NCBI GenBank assembly: GCA_028583605.1 | Contig: CM053333.1 | Span: 13,229,638-13,293,637, forward strand | Origin: Dastarcus helophoroides | Taxonomy: Eukaryota; Arthropoda; Insecta; Coleoptera; Bothrideridae | DNA length: 64,000 nt | Direction: 5' to 3' | Notes under the pieces: model-generated | Databases searched by the model: none | What the model saw: the letters and a program-made list of their open reading frames with translations, nothing else | Told to the model about the DNA's origin: nothing | Shown here: positions 49,501 through 61,500 of the stretch, piece by piece | Layout: each line of letters begins with the position of its first letter | Numbering within the stretch: position 1 is the first letter of the stretch | Made by a program: the position numbers and the translations under genes

Positions 49501-52500
49501 GATATTTAAAACGCTTTTAGCCTTTGCATGGTTGTTTACTTTTTATGCCGTATTTTTATAATAACATAATTTTTTGAATTTTTGATTGATTTTATTTACG
49601 GGGGCCGTCAGCAGATCTATTTTGCGCCAGTGCCCCCTTTTTTTACCGAAAGGCAGGCTAAATTTTTCCAAGAGAATCTACTCAAAGTAACCCAGAAAAT
49701 TAAATACCTTCTGGGCTTAATACGTTTTATAAAGGGGGTAGCTTGTTACCAGTAGTGCAAAATAGGTTTGCGTTGTGACTCCTACACGGGACGACGAAAT
49801 GTCGGCTCGCGTAATGATATGGCGGTTTGGTTTTGTTATTAGAACGCAGTACGTCACAACCTGTCACTCCACAAATGTTTCATGCGAGTGGAAAACGTTA
49901 AGGGGGCAGTATGGACCGTGGACGAAGTGGAGTTCTACAAACGCCGACCTCAGAGATGTGCATCGGGTCCACTGACCCAACAAGTAGTGGGGTACGTCTG
50001 CGAGGCCGCCATATTTTCACTTTTTCAATTTGTATATTGTGTGTTTTGTGATTTTTTACATATCTTTTTCCTAATCTCTTTTTTACATCTTTTTTATATT
50101 TACAATTTTATAAATAATTGATTAACACGTTGTGGCTTGAATGTGATGGCGAATACGAGTGATAGTGGTGTGGTCTGGCCGGTTCAGTAACAGCATGAGG
50201 CCCGCTGAAGGCTTGGCCTACTAACTGCAGGAAACCGGAAGGTATATCGTTTCAGCCTGCCCATGCAAAGATCACTTAGGGTACAAAGAACTACAATTTT
50301 TTAATCCCGTCGAGATGACAGAGAGTTAACCGTTTTGACTTTAGTTGATTGTTATCTTTCTGTTTCTTGGGTCTGGGTGTATAGAATGCGATACGCACCA
50401 ATCTGTCACTCCACAAGTGTTTTGTTCGCTACGAAGACGACTTTGGGTCATTCTGGATGGTGGATGATGCAGAATTCGTGAAGCGCCGCCACTTGTCGCG
50501 TGGCAGGCCGCGGAAATATGACCCAACCCCGTCACCCACTCCACCCTACTGTGCACAGTAAGCACCATTCTAAGCGCGTGCCGCCCGGCGCTGTGCTGTG
50601 CTGTGCTGTACAGTTTTTGCGTCTTCTGCGCCTAAGGCCCAACGCAGTCTCTGGTGTGTTCACTAAAGAAGTCATTCTCAAAAATCAAAATTTCTTGTTT
50701 ATCAAAATGGCCAAACGCAGAATACGCAATCATTGGCTTTGCTTGTCAATATGCATGCAGTCCAATAATCCCCCCCTTTAGATGTTGATGTTAGCTCGAT
50801 AATATTTTAAAACAAGATTCAGGTTAAGTCAACGCCGTTTTTATAAGACTAAAAACTAAATGCCTTCCCAATAATAATCTTCGAGATTGAAGACGATCAA
50901 ATTGAACACTGTGATAATGCTCCTGAAATTTTCTGGTTTAATCTTGAATCTTCAACTTTTAACAATTTTTTTAGTGCAAAGTCGAAATTTCAAGAAAAGT
51001 CGAATATTCGAGTAAAATCAGATACTCGAGTTTAAAATCGAAGTTTCGGGGTAAAAATCAAAATTTAGAGAATTTGAAGTCGAAATTTAAAAAAATAATA
51101 ATAATTTTATGTTTAAACTGGCAATTTTGAGAAAAAAGTCTAAATAATGAAATCTTATATATGATAAAACATGAATGTTCAACTCGAGCTGTGAAACTTC
51201 AACTTTTGAGAAAAAAGTTTAATATTCAAAAACCCTAGACCTCCAAGTTCAAAGTTGAAATATTTAAAAAAAAAAGTATAAATTAGAATTTTAAACGTGC
51301 AACTATGAGAACAGGGATAACAAAAATGAAGAAAAAATCTTAGTTTCTTAAAAACCTGGAATGTTCAACTATTGTTTAAAATGTTGAACTGAAACCCAAA
51401 ATTTCGACTTTGTTCTCAAATTTTCCACCCCGGAAATGTATCTTCGACTTTTATTTTGAAATTGCGAGTTTAAAAGTCAAAAATTTAGATATTTCAATTT
51501 TTCTCGAAATTTGGATTTTAACCACAAAATTTTTACTTAAATTTGAGATTTTCATTAAAAATGTTGATTGTTTTCATAAAACTGACTTAAAATTCGATGT
51601 TCTTCTCGTATCTCGTCATTATTTTTTTCTTAAAATTTCATTTTTTAATGTGGAAATTTCCATTTTAATATCATAATGTAAAATTTATTTCGCAACATTT
51701 AGAAAATTTCATTTGATTTGGGCCTTTAGCTGAAAGTTTCAATTGAATTCTTCGACTTAATCTTGAAAGTCCGAATTTAAACAAAAGAATTTCGGAAAAT
51801 TAATATTTCAGAAACAAAGTCGAAAATTCAAATTCAAAGTCGAACAGTTCGAATTTGAAATCGAAATTTTAGCTACAAAAAATTTAATATCTGAAATCTT
51901 TAATTAGAAATCGAGAAAAAATGTTCTCAAAATATCAAGGATTTCACAAAATGTCAGGTTTCAACTCGATGCTTCGAACTTTTTTTTGAAAACATTTCAA
52001 ATGTTTTCCAAAATTCTAATGTTTCCTGATCCAAGCTTTCTCCAAAGAAATTTCTATGGAAATTTTAATTTTTACCTCGTAATTTCCAGAAGAATTTAAT
52101 TGTGGCAACTTCAGGATTGAAAACCAAAATTTTAAGCTAGAATCGAAAAATGCGACTAAAAATGTTGACTAAAAGTTGAAAATTTTATATCTAATTTTCA
52201 ATTTTCGAGAAAGACAGAAAAATTCTAGAACATGTGCGACATTTTTAGAAAAATTTCGATATTTTTTTTTCCAAAATTTCTAATTATTTCTTTAATTTTA
52301 CATTTTTCGCGAAAAGTTTAAAAATTAGACTCTAAAATCTGAAGTAGGAACTAAAAATTTGAGATTTGACTTCAGATTTCTGGTAGAAGGCAAAAATTTA
52401 AAATAAAACAGGAAATTACCAAAAACATTCTTTTTTATTTTTTTTACTCTTTTTTTTCGAAATTTTCAGTTTAATTCGATATATAAAATTTGAAAATAAT

Positions 52501-55500
52501 CCTTTTTAAATATCGAATTTTTCCGGAAACTTTTAGGTGAAAATCGAAATTTCGGGAAAAGTTCAATATTTAAAAAAGAATTATTTTTAAATTTTACATA
52601 TCGAATTTAAACTTGAAATTTCAAAAAAAAGTCTTTGGTTATAAATGCACCCCCATTTAGCTTTCGAAATATGATAGATACAAAAAACGTTGAATACGAA
52701 AGTTTCCAGACCCCTCTTAAATTTTTATTTGAAATAAGTTTGCGATATACAGGGTTCTACGTTTTTTCAGAATCAAAGTCAGCTTTGGTGAACAATTTAA
52801 TTTAGATATAGGTATGTTATATTAAACTAAGTGGAATATTCAGGAGAATTCAAAAATGAAAAAGTTATTGGGGTGTTCGATTTAAAAAACCAAAGTAGAC
52901 TTTGATTCTGAGAAAACGTAACACCCTATATATCGCAAACTTATTTCAAATAAAAATTTAAGAGGGGTTTAGAAACTTTTTTATTCAACATTTTTGTACC
53001 TCTCATATTTCGAAAGATAAATGGGGGTGGATTTATAACCAAATACCTCGTACATCATCATCCCAAAATTTTAACTTTTTTTCTACTCACTTAAGGTCGA
53101 AATTTAAATAAAAAATTAATAATTTGAAAATGAAACTTCAACTCAAAAAATAGACATCCCATAAAAATCTATAATTTCACAAAAAATTTGTCATAATTTT
53201 CAGTTCAAAATTGATTTACATTTTCATCTTAAAGTTTCGACCTTTTTCCTATATAAAAATTCGATCCGAATGGAAATTTAAATTAAAAAAAATATGTAGA
53301 AATTTCAGGAAACTGGGAATGACTAAGAAAAAAATTCGAAATGCTTTATCGAATTTTCAAATTTCTCGTCAACATTTTCAGTTTGAAATTAAAATCTCTC
53401 ATTTTTCGAAATTCGTTTAAAACTTTTGAATTGTTACGAAATTTGAAGTATTACAATTATTTTTAAAATTACCTTTTTCATTTAAGTTTGTGACTAAATA
53501 ATTTCGCGATTAAAACAGGCTTACGCTCCCAAAGTCTTAATTGCCCTCTTTGTGGGCTTCAGGCCAAAAATTTTGTAATAAGTTTTTTTGTGCAAAATTA
53601 CAACTTTTATTAATAACTGTTAAAAATAAAAAACCAACAATAAAAAATGGGAAAAGTATTGAGGCGGTAAGAAAGATGTAACTATTTACTTGGCTATTAA
53701 TTGTTAATTGTTTTCACAAAAATCTTTGTAAGAAAAAAATTATTGAGGCGCTAATAAAGCTGTAATCGTTATTTACCTATATTTCTGTAATCGTGCGTCC
53801 TATGAAAACCTTTCTGTAATTTTTTTCTAGGAAGTTAAATGTTCTACAACTTCGATTTAACAACTTTTTAACGTAACGTGAACAATAAAACAGAAACCTG
53901 AAACGAAAAAAGTTAAAAGAAAACTTTATTTAGGGACGGGCAGTAAGAAAAGTATAACCAAATATTTGTACAAAATTATATTTTTCACAACGTTGATAAC
54001 TTTTTTACGTAGCCATTAATGATGAGAAGGTTTTAGCAAAAAAATCTTAAAAAAGTAAGAAAATAATTATTGACATCCTACACCTCGTTTATTATAAACT
54101 TGACCTAAAAAGTTATGGCAGAATTAACCTTGTTCCTGGCCCTGTGCATCACTGGAGCCTGATGAAAAATGTTGATGGTTAAAAAATGGCGTCATGTCCA
54201 AAAATCTGCACTTTTTCCTCCTTTATACCTAACATGTTGTGTCCACAGTATTTTTGATGGGGTCAATGTTGTAGAACTAATTTTCTCTAAAAAAAACTCT
54301 CCGTAATTCTCTTGTGAAATCCACAGCTACGAAATATAGCCCAATAATTGATAAAATTCCTTCTTTTCAATGTGGTGACCAAAATGAAACTGCTACCGCG
54401 AGAATTCAGCTTTTTTACGCAAAATTGATCCCTCTACATACTTCTGTATAAAAACAACTGCCTGCCAACAGTGTACCTTTTTTTCTTGTTGTGTAAAGTG
54501 CGTATCCTCGCTTTTTCAATATTTTGGAAATGTTCGCGTTTAGTGTCTCGTAGATAAATTTCACGAAAGCACATAAAACAAAACAATTTCTATCAGTCCC
54601 CAACCTCCGAATAATTTAATTTCATGTTCAAAAACGCATGAAAATTTAATTTGGCAAATTATCCGTCCGGAAGATTTCGCATTCAAAAGTCACACAACGC
54701 GTCCAGCGTTTCAATATTTAGGACATTGTGGAAGAGACCTGACAATAAAAAAAAAGTTGGTTTGATATACGGTTTTAAACGAAAGGTGATTTCCCTGAAA
54801 GAATTCCCGTTTGCGAGTTTATTAATAAACCAAAATATGCCAATATGTAACCGGTGAAATCTCCAATATAGGATCGAATGGAAAAAAAGTAAAAGCGAGA
54901 TGTGACACCTTACCCATCCTGAACCTGTGCTCGATGCATGCATGAAATACCTCCAGGATAGAAGCGGCTGCAAAAGCAATATTAGATGATAGAAATAAAA
55001 AAAACTGTTTAGTGAGCCGGCTTGTGAATGTCTGGTTAGTTAATACGTGTATATGTGGCATTTTAATTTTGTCATAAAACTGCAAAAAATGCTACACGTA
55101 TGTTATTTATCGTAACTGCATTTTGATGTATTGGATGAATGTGAAATGCGAACTCATTTACCAGTTATTCAAGCTCGTATTAAAAAATTATCTCTTGTTT
55201 GCTGTGGAAACAAGGGCTTGTTGTCAAATAATCTGACAATCATCGCTGCTACATTAAATTTTATTTCCGCTAATCCATCCATATGATTTAATTGACTTTT
55301 TTAAAAGCCAATTCGTAACTGGAAACTGGTAAACGGGTTGTTTAGTATTAAACAGTGCGTAGAAAATCCCCTAAAACCGACGCTTTCTCCACCGCTTTAT
55401 TGTTAAATTAGCATAACTTAAGTTTCCACATTCCAACGAAATACTAACGAATATTACTGTCCAAGGTAATTAGGTAACTCTCCACTAGTCTCATTTTTTA

Positions 55501-58500
55501 ATATTTCTTCTCTTTTAAAACATCTAGATGTCGCATGTTTTTAAATTATATATAGTTTTTATCTATCAAATGTTCCTGTATGATTCTTTTTGATATTATT
55601 TTTAACCTTTTATTATGTGGTCAGTCAGTCAGTCAGTCGCCAATCGGAGGCTACAATCAAGGTAATTTTTATCATACAGGAACGAAGTCTCTCATTTTCC
55701 TCTTTTTTTATACCGTTGGTGTTCATTTTCGTCATTTGCTCCACACGCAAGTTGTGGGTTAACAGTTTTGAACCAAACCAACGGCGTCGCTTGCTTTAGT
55801 TTTAACTCACTCTCACTCCCCTAGATCATCGTAATTAAGTGGTACGTCTTTTACTTCTTTTCGCTTTCTCGTTTTATATCTCGATGTTGTAATTCTTCAT
55901 AATGTGCTACGTTTTTCGAAACACCTAATACTTACCAACTATGTGTATACAGGGGAGCATCAAAAAGCCCAACGTTAAACCACAGCCCGACGTTGTACGG
56001 CGATCATGTTACGGGGAATATTCAGGTATGTTTCTGATTTAAAGACGATTCTTCTATAATTAATTGTTTAGTTCATGCAGTCGTCTTTGATGGAGGATAA
56101 CAATCTGTCATTCCTTACCGGTGCTCCTGGTATTATGAGCCGGCCGAGATCAGAGTCACCTAGCAACATGGAATCGCACATAAGGTAGGCCCAAATATTT
56201 TTTATCTTACAGGATAACGTGACCAGTTTAGATTTTCTTTCGCAAAGAAATTAGAAATCTCATTTCGAATTTTATTGGAAATTTCGACTTTTTGAATATT
56301 TCGATTTATTTAAAAATTTCAATTCTCTAGAAATGTCGACATTTTCCAAAATTTTAACTTGATTTTGAGAATGAAATATGTATTTCGATTTGTTTAAAAA
56401 AAATATTTTTTTTAAAAGGTCTATTAAAAATTTTATTTATGAAAAATTTGAATTCTTTTGACAGTTTGTACCCCTTTTAAAAATTTTAATTGTTTTCATG
56501 GGGTATTTTAATTTTATCTCGAAGCCTTGAATTTTTCGAAATTTTTGGAAATTTTGACTCGAAATCTCGACTTTCTTGTAAATGAACCTTTTCTAAAATT
56601 AGACCTTTTTTTAAAAAAATTTGTTTTTGAAAATTTGAATTTTTGAAAATTTAGGCTCTTGAAGTCATCGACTTTACTTGAAAATTTTGATTTTTTTTTA
56701 TTTCAACTTTTTTCAAGATTTCGACTTTCTCCCAAGATTTTGACTTTCTGAAAATGAAAATTTGAAAAATCTGACTTCGAATTTTATTTGAAATTTCGAC
56801 TTTTTTGAATATTTCAAATTGTTTGAAAATTTCAATTCTTTCGAAATGTCGACATTATCGACTTACAAGTATTTACTAAATTTTAACTTTTTTTTCATTT
56901 CGTCCTAGTACGATAATTTCGTCTTTTGTGTTAATTTGTACTTTTTGGAAAAATTTTGGTTTTCTTTTTAATTTTGGCATTATTGAAAATTCTTACTTTC
57001 TTTTAAATTTTTTGATATTTCTTTTAAATTTTTTTTATGTATTTAATTATTAAAAATTTTTTTGACAATTTAGTCCTTTTTTCAAAATTTCCATTTTTTT
57101 TTAAATTCGACTTTTGTTCAAAATTTTGACCGTTTCTTAAAGTTGTTTTTTTTAAATTTCGATTTTTTTTTAAACATTTATATTTTTCCCAAATTCTCGA
57201 CTTTTATCTAAATTTTATTCTTATTTGAAAAATTTTACTTTTTAAAAAAATTTTTTTTTTTTTGGAAAGTTGGAATTTCAAAATTTTGTTTTTTTTTTTA
57301 ATTTTTAATGTTTTCAAAAGCTCCACTTTTTTGAAAATTTCGACCTTTTATAATCAAAATTTTGCCTTTTCCTTGAATTTTTTCCTTTGACTTTTCTAAA
57401 TTCCGACTTTTAAGCTTCCAACTTTTTTTTATTTAGACTTTTTTTGAAAATTTCCCCTTTTTTTCAAAATTTTGACTTGCTGTAATGTTCGAATTTTTGT
57501 AAATTCGACTTTTTGAAAAATTAAATCTGAGTATTTCAAATTTTTTTGAAGAATTTCATGTTTTAAATTGCAAATTTAAAGCTGATATTTTAAACGGAGT
57601 ATTTTTTAAGCTTGGACTGAAATTTTAAAGTTTAAGATCCAAAAATTTTGAAAAGAACACAAATTTCAAAAAAAGCTATATTAAAAAAACTGAGTTTTAA
57701 TGCGAAATTTTGAGAAAAATAAGACCTTTATATGTTTGTACTACCAACATGGCAGCTCACCGGGTCTTCATGAAGCGTTTGCCGTGAAAATTTTCACAAA
57801 AAATTGGAATTTTAAAAACAATTTAAATTCTGAAAAAGTCATAACGTCTTGAGAAAGAAGCCGAAATTTGATGCCAGACGATTAGGATTTTCAGAAAAGT
57901 GAAAATTCGAAGTTGGAGAGAAATTGAAATTTTGAGAAAAATCCCATTTTTGAAGAGTTATAATTTTCAAAAAATAGTCGAATTTTTCAATTTTTCAATT
58001 AAAAATACCATTTACTACATAAAAGTCGAAATTTCGAAAAAAGGTAAAAATTCTTGAAAAATCTAAATTTCATAAAAAATTAAAATTTTGAAAAAGTTTA
58101 AATTCTGGAAAAAATCATATCCTAAAAAAAAGGCCGAAGTTTGTTGACAAAAGGTTAACATTTTCAAAAAAAGTAAACATTCTTAAAAAAAGTTCGACAA
58201 TTTTGAAAATCGGAATTGTGAGAAAAATACTAATTTTCAAAAAAAAAGTCGAATTTTTTAAATTGTTAAATAAAAAATTAATTTGCTAGGTCAAAGTCAA
58301 AATTTCGAGAAAAAATTTAAATTTTTGAAAAAAAAGTAAAAATTTTCAGAAAAAATTGAAGTTTTGAAAAAATTTAAATTCTGAAAAAACTCATAATATC
58401 TTAAGAAAAAAGTTAAATTTAAAAATTTAATGACAAAAATTTAACATTTTCGCAAAAGTAAAAATTCTGAAAAAATTTCGAAAAAATCGAAAATCGAAAA

Positions 58501-61500
58501 GAAGTCGAATTTTTCAATTCTTCAAATAAAAACACGATTTACTACTTAAAGTCGAAATTTCGAATAAAATAAAAAATTTTTGAAAAATAGTCGAAATTTT
58601 CAGCAAAAATTAAAATTTTGAAAAAGGTTTAACTTCTGGAACAAATCATATCTTAAAAAAAGCCGAAATTTGATGACAAAAGGTCAAGGTTGAAAAAAGT
58701 GAAAATTTTCAAAAGGTCGAATTTTTTAAATTTTTAAATAAAAAATTCATTTGCTACATAAAAGTCGAAACTTTTGAAAAAAAGGCGAAATTTGTTAAAA
58801 ATGTCACAACTTCAAGAAATAATCAAAAATTTGAAGAAAAGTGGAAATTAAACAAAGTGGTTTCAGTAAAGCAATATTTCAACAGAATCAGACAAAAAAC
58901 AAAACTAAATAAAGTTAAAATTTTGAGAAATCAAAATTTTGTTCATAACTATTAATTATGAATATTCAAGAATTCCACGAAGTAAGGGTTAAAAATGTCA
59001 ATTAATTCAAAATTGTATATTAAAATGTTTAAAAGATTGGAAAATAAGTCAAAATTGTGAAAGAGCTGAAATTTACAAATTAAGTTAAAAAAAAAGTCAG
59101 ATTTTAACAAAAAACGTTACTTTCATAAAGTCGAATCGAGGAAAAGCGGAAATTTTGAAAAAAAATCGAATTTGGAATGGAAAGGTTTTATAAAAATTGA
59201 TATTAAAAACAGTCAGTTTCCAAAAAGGTTGAAATTTCGAGTCAAAATTTTAAAAAACGTTGCAAAAATGTTCAATAACAAGATGAGAATTTTGAAAAAA
59301 GGTCAAAAATATAGTCAAAAATGTGATAAAAAGTTAAAATTTTCCAAAACAAACTCCGAAATAAAATCAAAATATTAAAAATTTAAACTATTGAAAAGCA
59401 AATTTTTAAAAAAGAAATTTGTTAACAAAAGGAGAAATTATCATAACAAGTTTTCAAAAAATAAAATCAAAATATACCTAAAACTCATTATTTTAAAGCT
59501 GGAATTTTCAAAAAAAGTATAAACTTCGAAAAAGTAGAAAATAATTCAAAATTTCGAAAATGCTTGAAATTTTGAGAGTCGAATCAGAAAATGTCGACAT
59601 TCTGAAAAAAAAAGATGAAATTAAATTTAATCGCAATTTCTAAAAAAAGCGCGAAATTGAAATTTCGAGATTTTTTTATGAGATTTTGAGTCCCAAAATT
59701 TGAATTGTTATCAAAATTTCAAGTGTAATTTCAAAACATTCTCTTTTTATCTCGAAATCTCTATCGTCATGTCGAATGCTCAAGTTTACAATTTTTATTT
59801 GAAATTAAGAATTTTTAATTTCAAGTTTTTCTCCAAAATTTGAAACTGAAATCCGCATTACAAGTTTAAATCAGATTAAAAGTCAAAATAAAATTAACTT
59901 CAAAAGTTCAATTTTGGCCTTAAAATTGTCTAGATCGAAATTTCGAGCGAAAATTGAATCGGAAAAGTTTATGTTTATTATGTTTAAATTTTAGTTTCGA
60001 TTGTTCGAGTCCAAACTCGAAATAACATTACAGTCGAAATTTAATTTCGAAATTTCAAGAATTATAAGAATTTGCACACATTTTTTATTTAAATTTGAAA
60101 TTTCGACAATTGCTTTTGGAAATTCAAGTTTGAAGTCGAAGTTTCAAGTTAAAATTCGATATTAAATTTAATATTTCCATTTAAAAATTTCGAGTTAAAG
60201 TGGATATCTATTTCAAAATTTCCAATTGTTTTCAAGGCCTAACTCGAAATTTCCAAACTATAATTAAGATTCCTTAGAAATAAGGTTTTCTTGGAGATTT
60301 TTTCTTTTTTCTGGATATTGCGCGTCATAGTCAAATTTTCGAAATTTCCATTATTGTCTCGAAATTTCGACTTTAAATTCAAAAGTTTCAGATTAAAATC
60401 TGGATTTTTTCTGCTTTTCGAATATTTTCTTTTTTTTTAGATCTATTTTGACTTTAAACTTGGTGTTTCAAAAAAATGAGATCCAGAATTTTCACATTTT
60501 TCTGGGCACTTCAAATTGAAAGTTTCATTTTTGTGAAAAAACCGAAATTTTCAAGTTCAAAATCAAATTTCGCATTTTTTTAGAAAAAAAAATTTGCCGA
60601 ATTTAGAGGTTTTTTAATGTCTTATGATAATTTCGAAGTTTTTTAATTTCTTTTTAAACATTTCAAGATTAGGATTGATAAAAGGCATTTCGATATGCAC
60701 ACAATTATTAAATGTTTGGGTCATTTAGATATTAAGCATTTTTGAACGATTTCATTTCTAGTTTCTTCAGAAGCAGGGGAGAACATATTTTTTTATGAAA
60801 TGTCCCAGGCATGGATTATAGAAGGAGGATAGTGTACTATCGTAGAAAACGGTGTCGAAAAAGCGTCTAGAGAGTAGATTTTTTTTAAGTGGGGAAAAAT
60901 TCGTTAAGGACATCTAGGAAGATGACCCAGATAGTGTCGGACTTCCGCTCAAACTACAGGTACCGACTAAAAACCCCTACGAAGGGATTGGGGGCCTTGG
61001 CCCCCAATCCCTTCGTCGGAACAGTACAATAGTGGTGGAGCACTATTGTAAACTGTTTTGCCTGAAACATAAGAAACAAACAAAACAAACAATTTCCGAA
61101 ATGGAAGTCGTAGCCTAGAGGACCATCCTTGGTCTCCTAATCCTGGTTGGGATGTCTGGATCGTAATCCACTGCCTGTTGAACTAGTTCGTTGGGATGCG
61201 TTTCCGCTCCCACCATCGCCCTGGAATTAATTTCCCTAAGAAAATCTCTTACCAAAAGTAGTTCAGCTTCCCTATGGAGTTGATTGTTTCTCACAAACCA
61301 TGGAGCGTCCATGGCTTGTCTTAGAAAGACGTTCTGGAATACCTGGAGTTTCTTCTGACCAAGCTACAGATGCTTAGGTCATCGCTGGTCTTATGATTGA
61401 TTTGTATAGTAACACTTTAAATCCAATCATCTACCAATTATCGCTTGCAGCAGTCCCTTCAGCATTTTGGCTTTGGAGACTGCATGATCGATGTGTGCCT

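Noticed and set aside
50217..50260. An 11-nt exon between TGCAG and GTATAT in the intron between 10A and 10B
   Set aside because: The branch point would be only about six bases from the acceptor, too close for normal splicing; kept only as a possible regulatory site.
55637..55661. SPIGGYNQ as a constitutive FoxP exon
   Set aside because: Exon 10A and 10B both join exon 11 in the right phase without it, and the SPIGGYNQ frame leads to a stop in the next exon.
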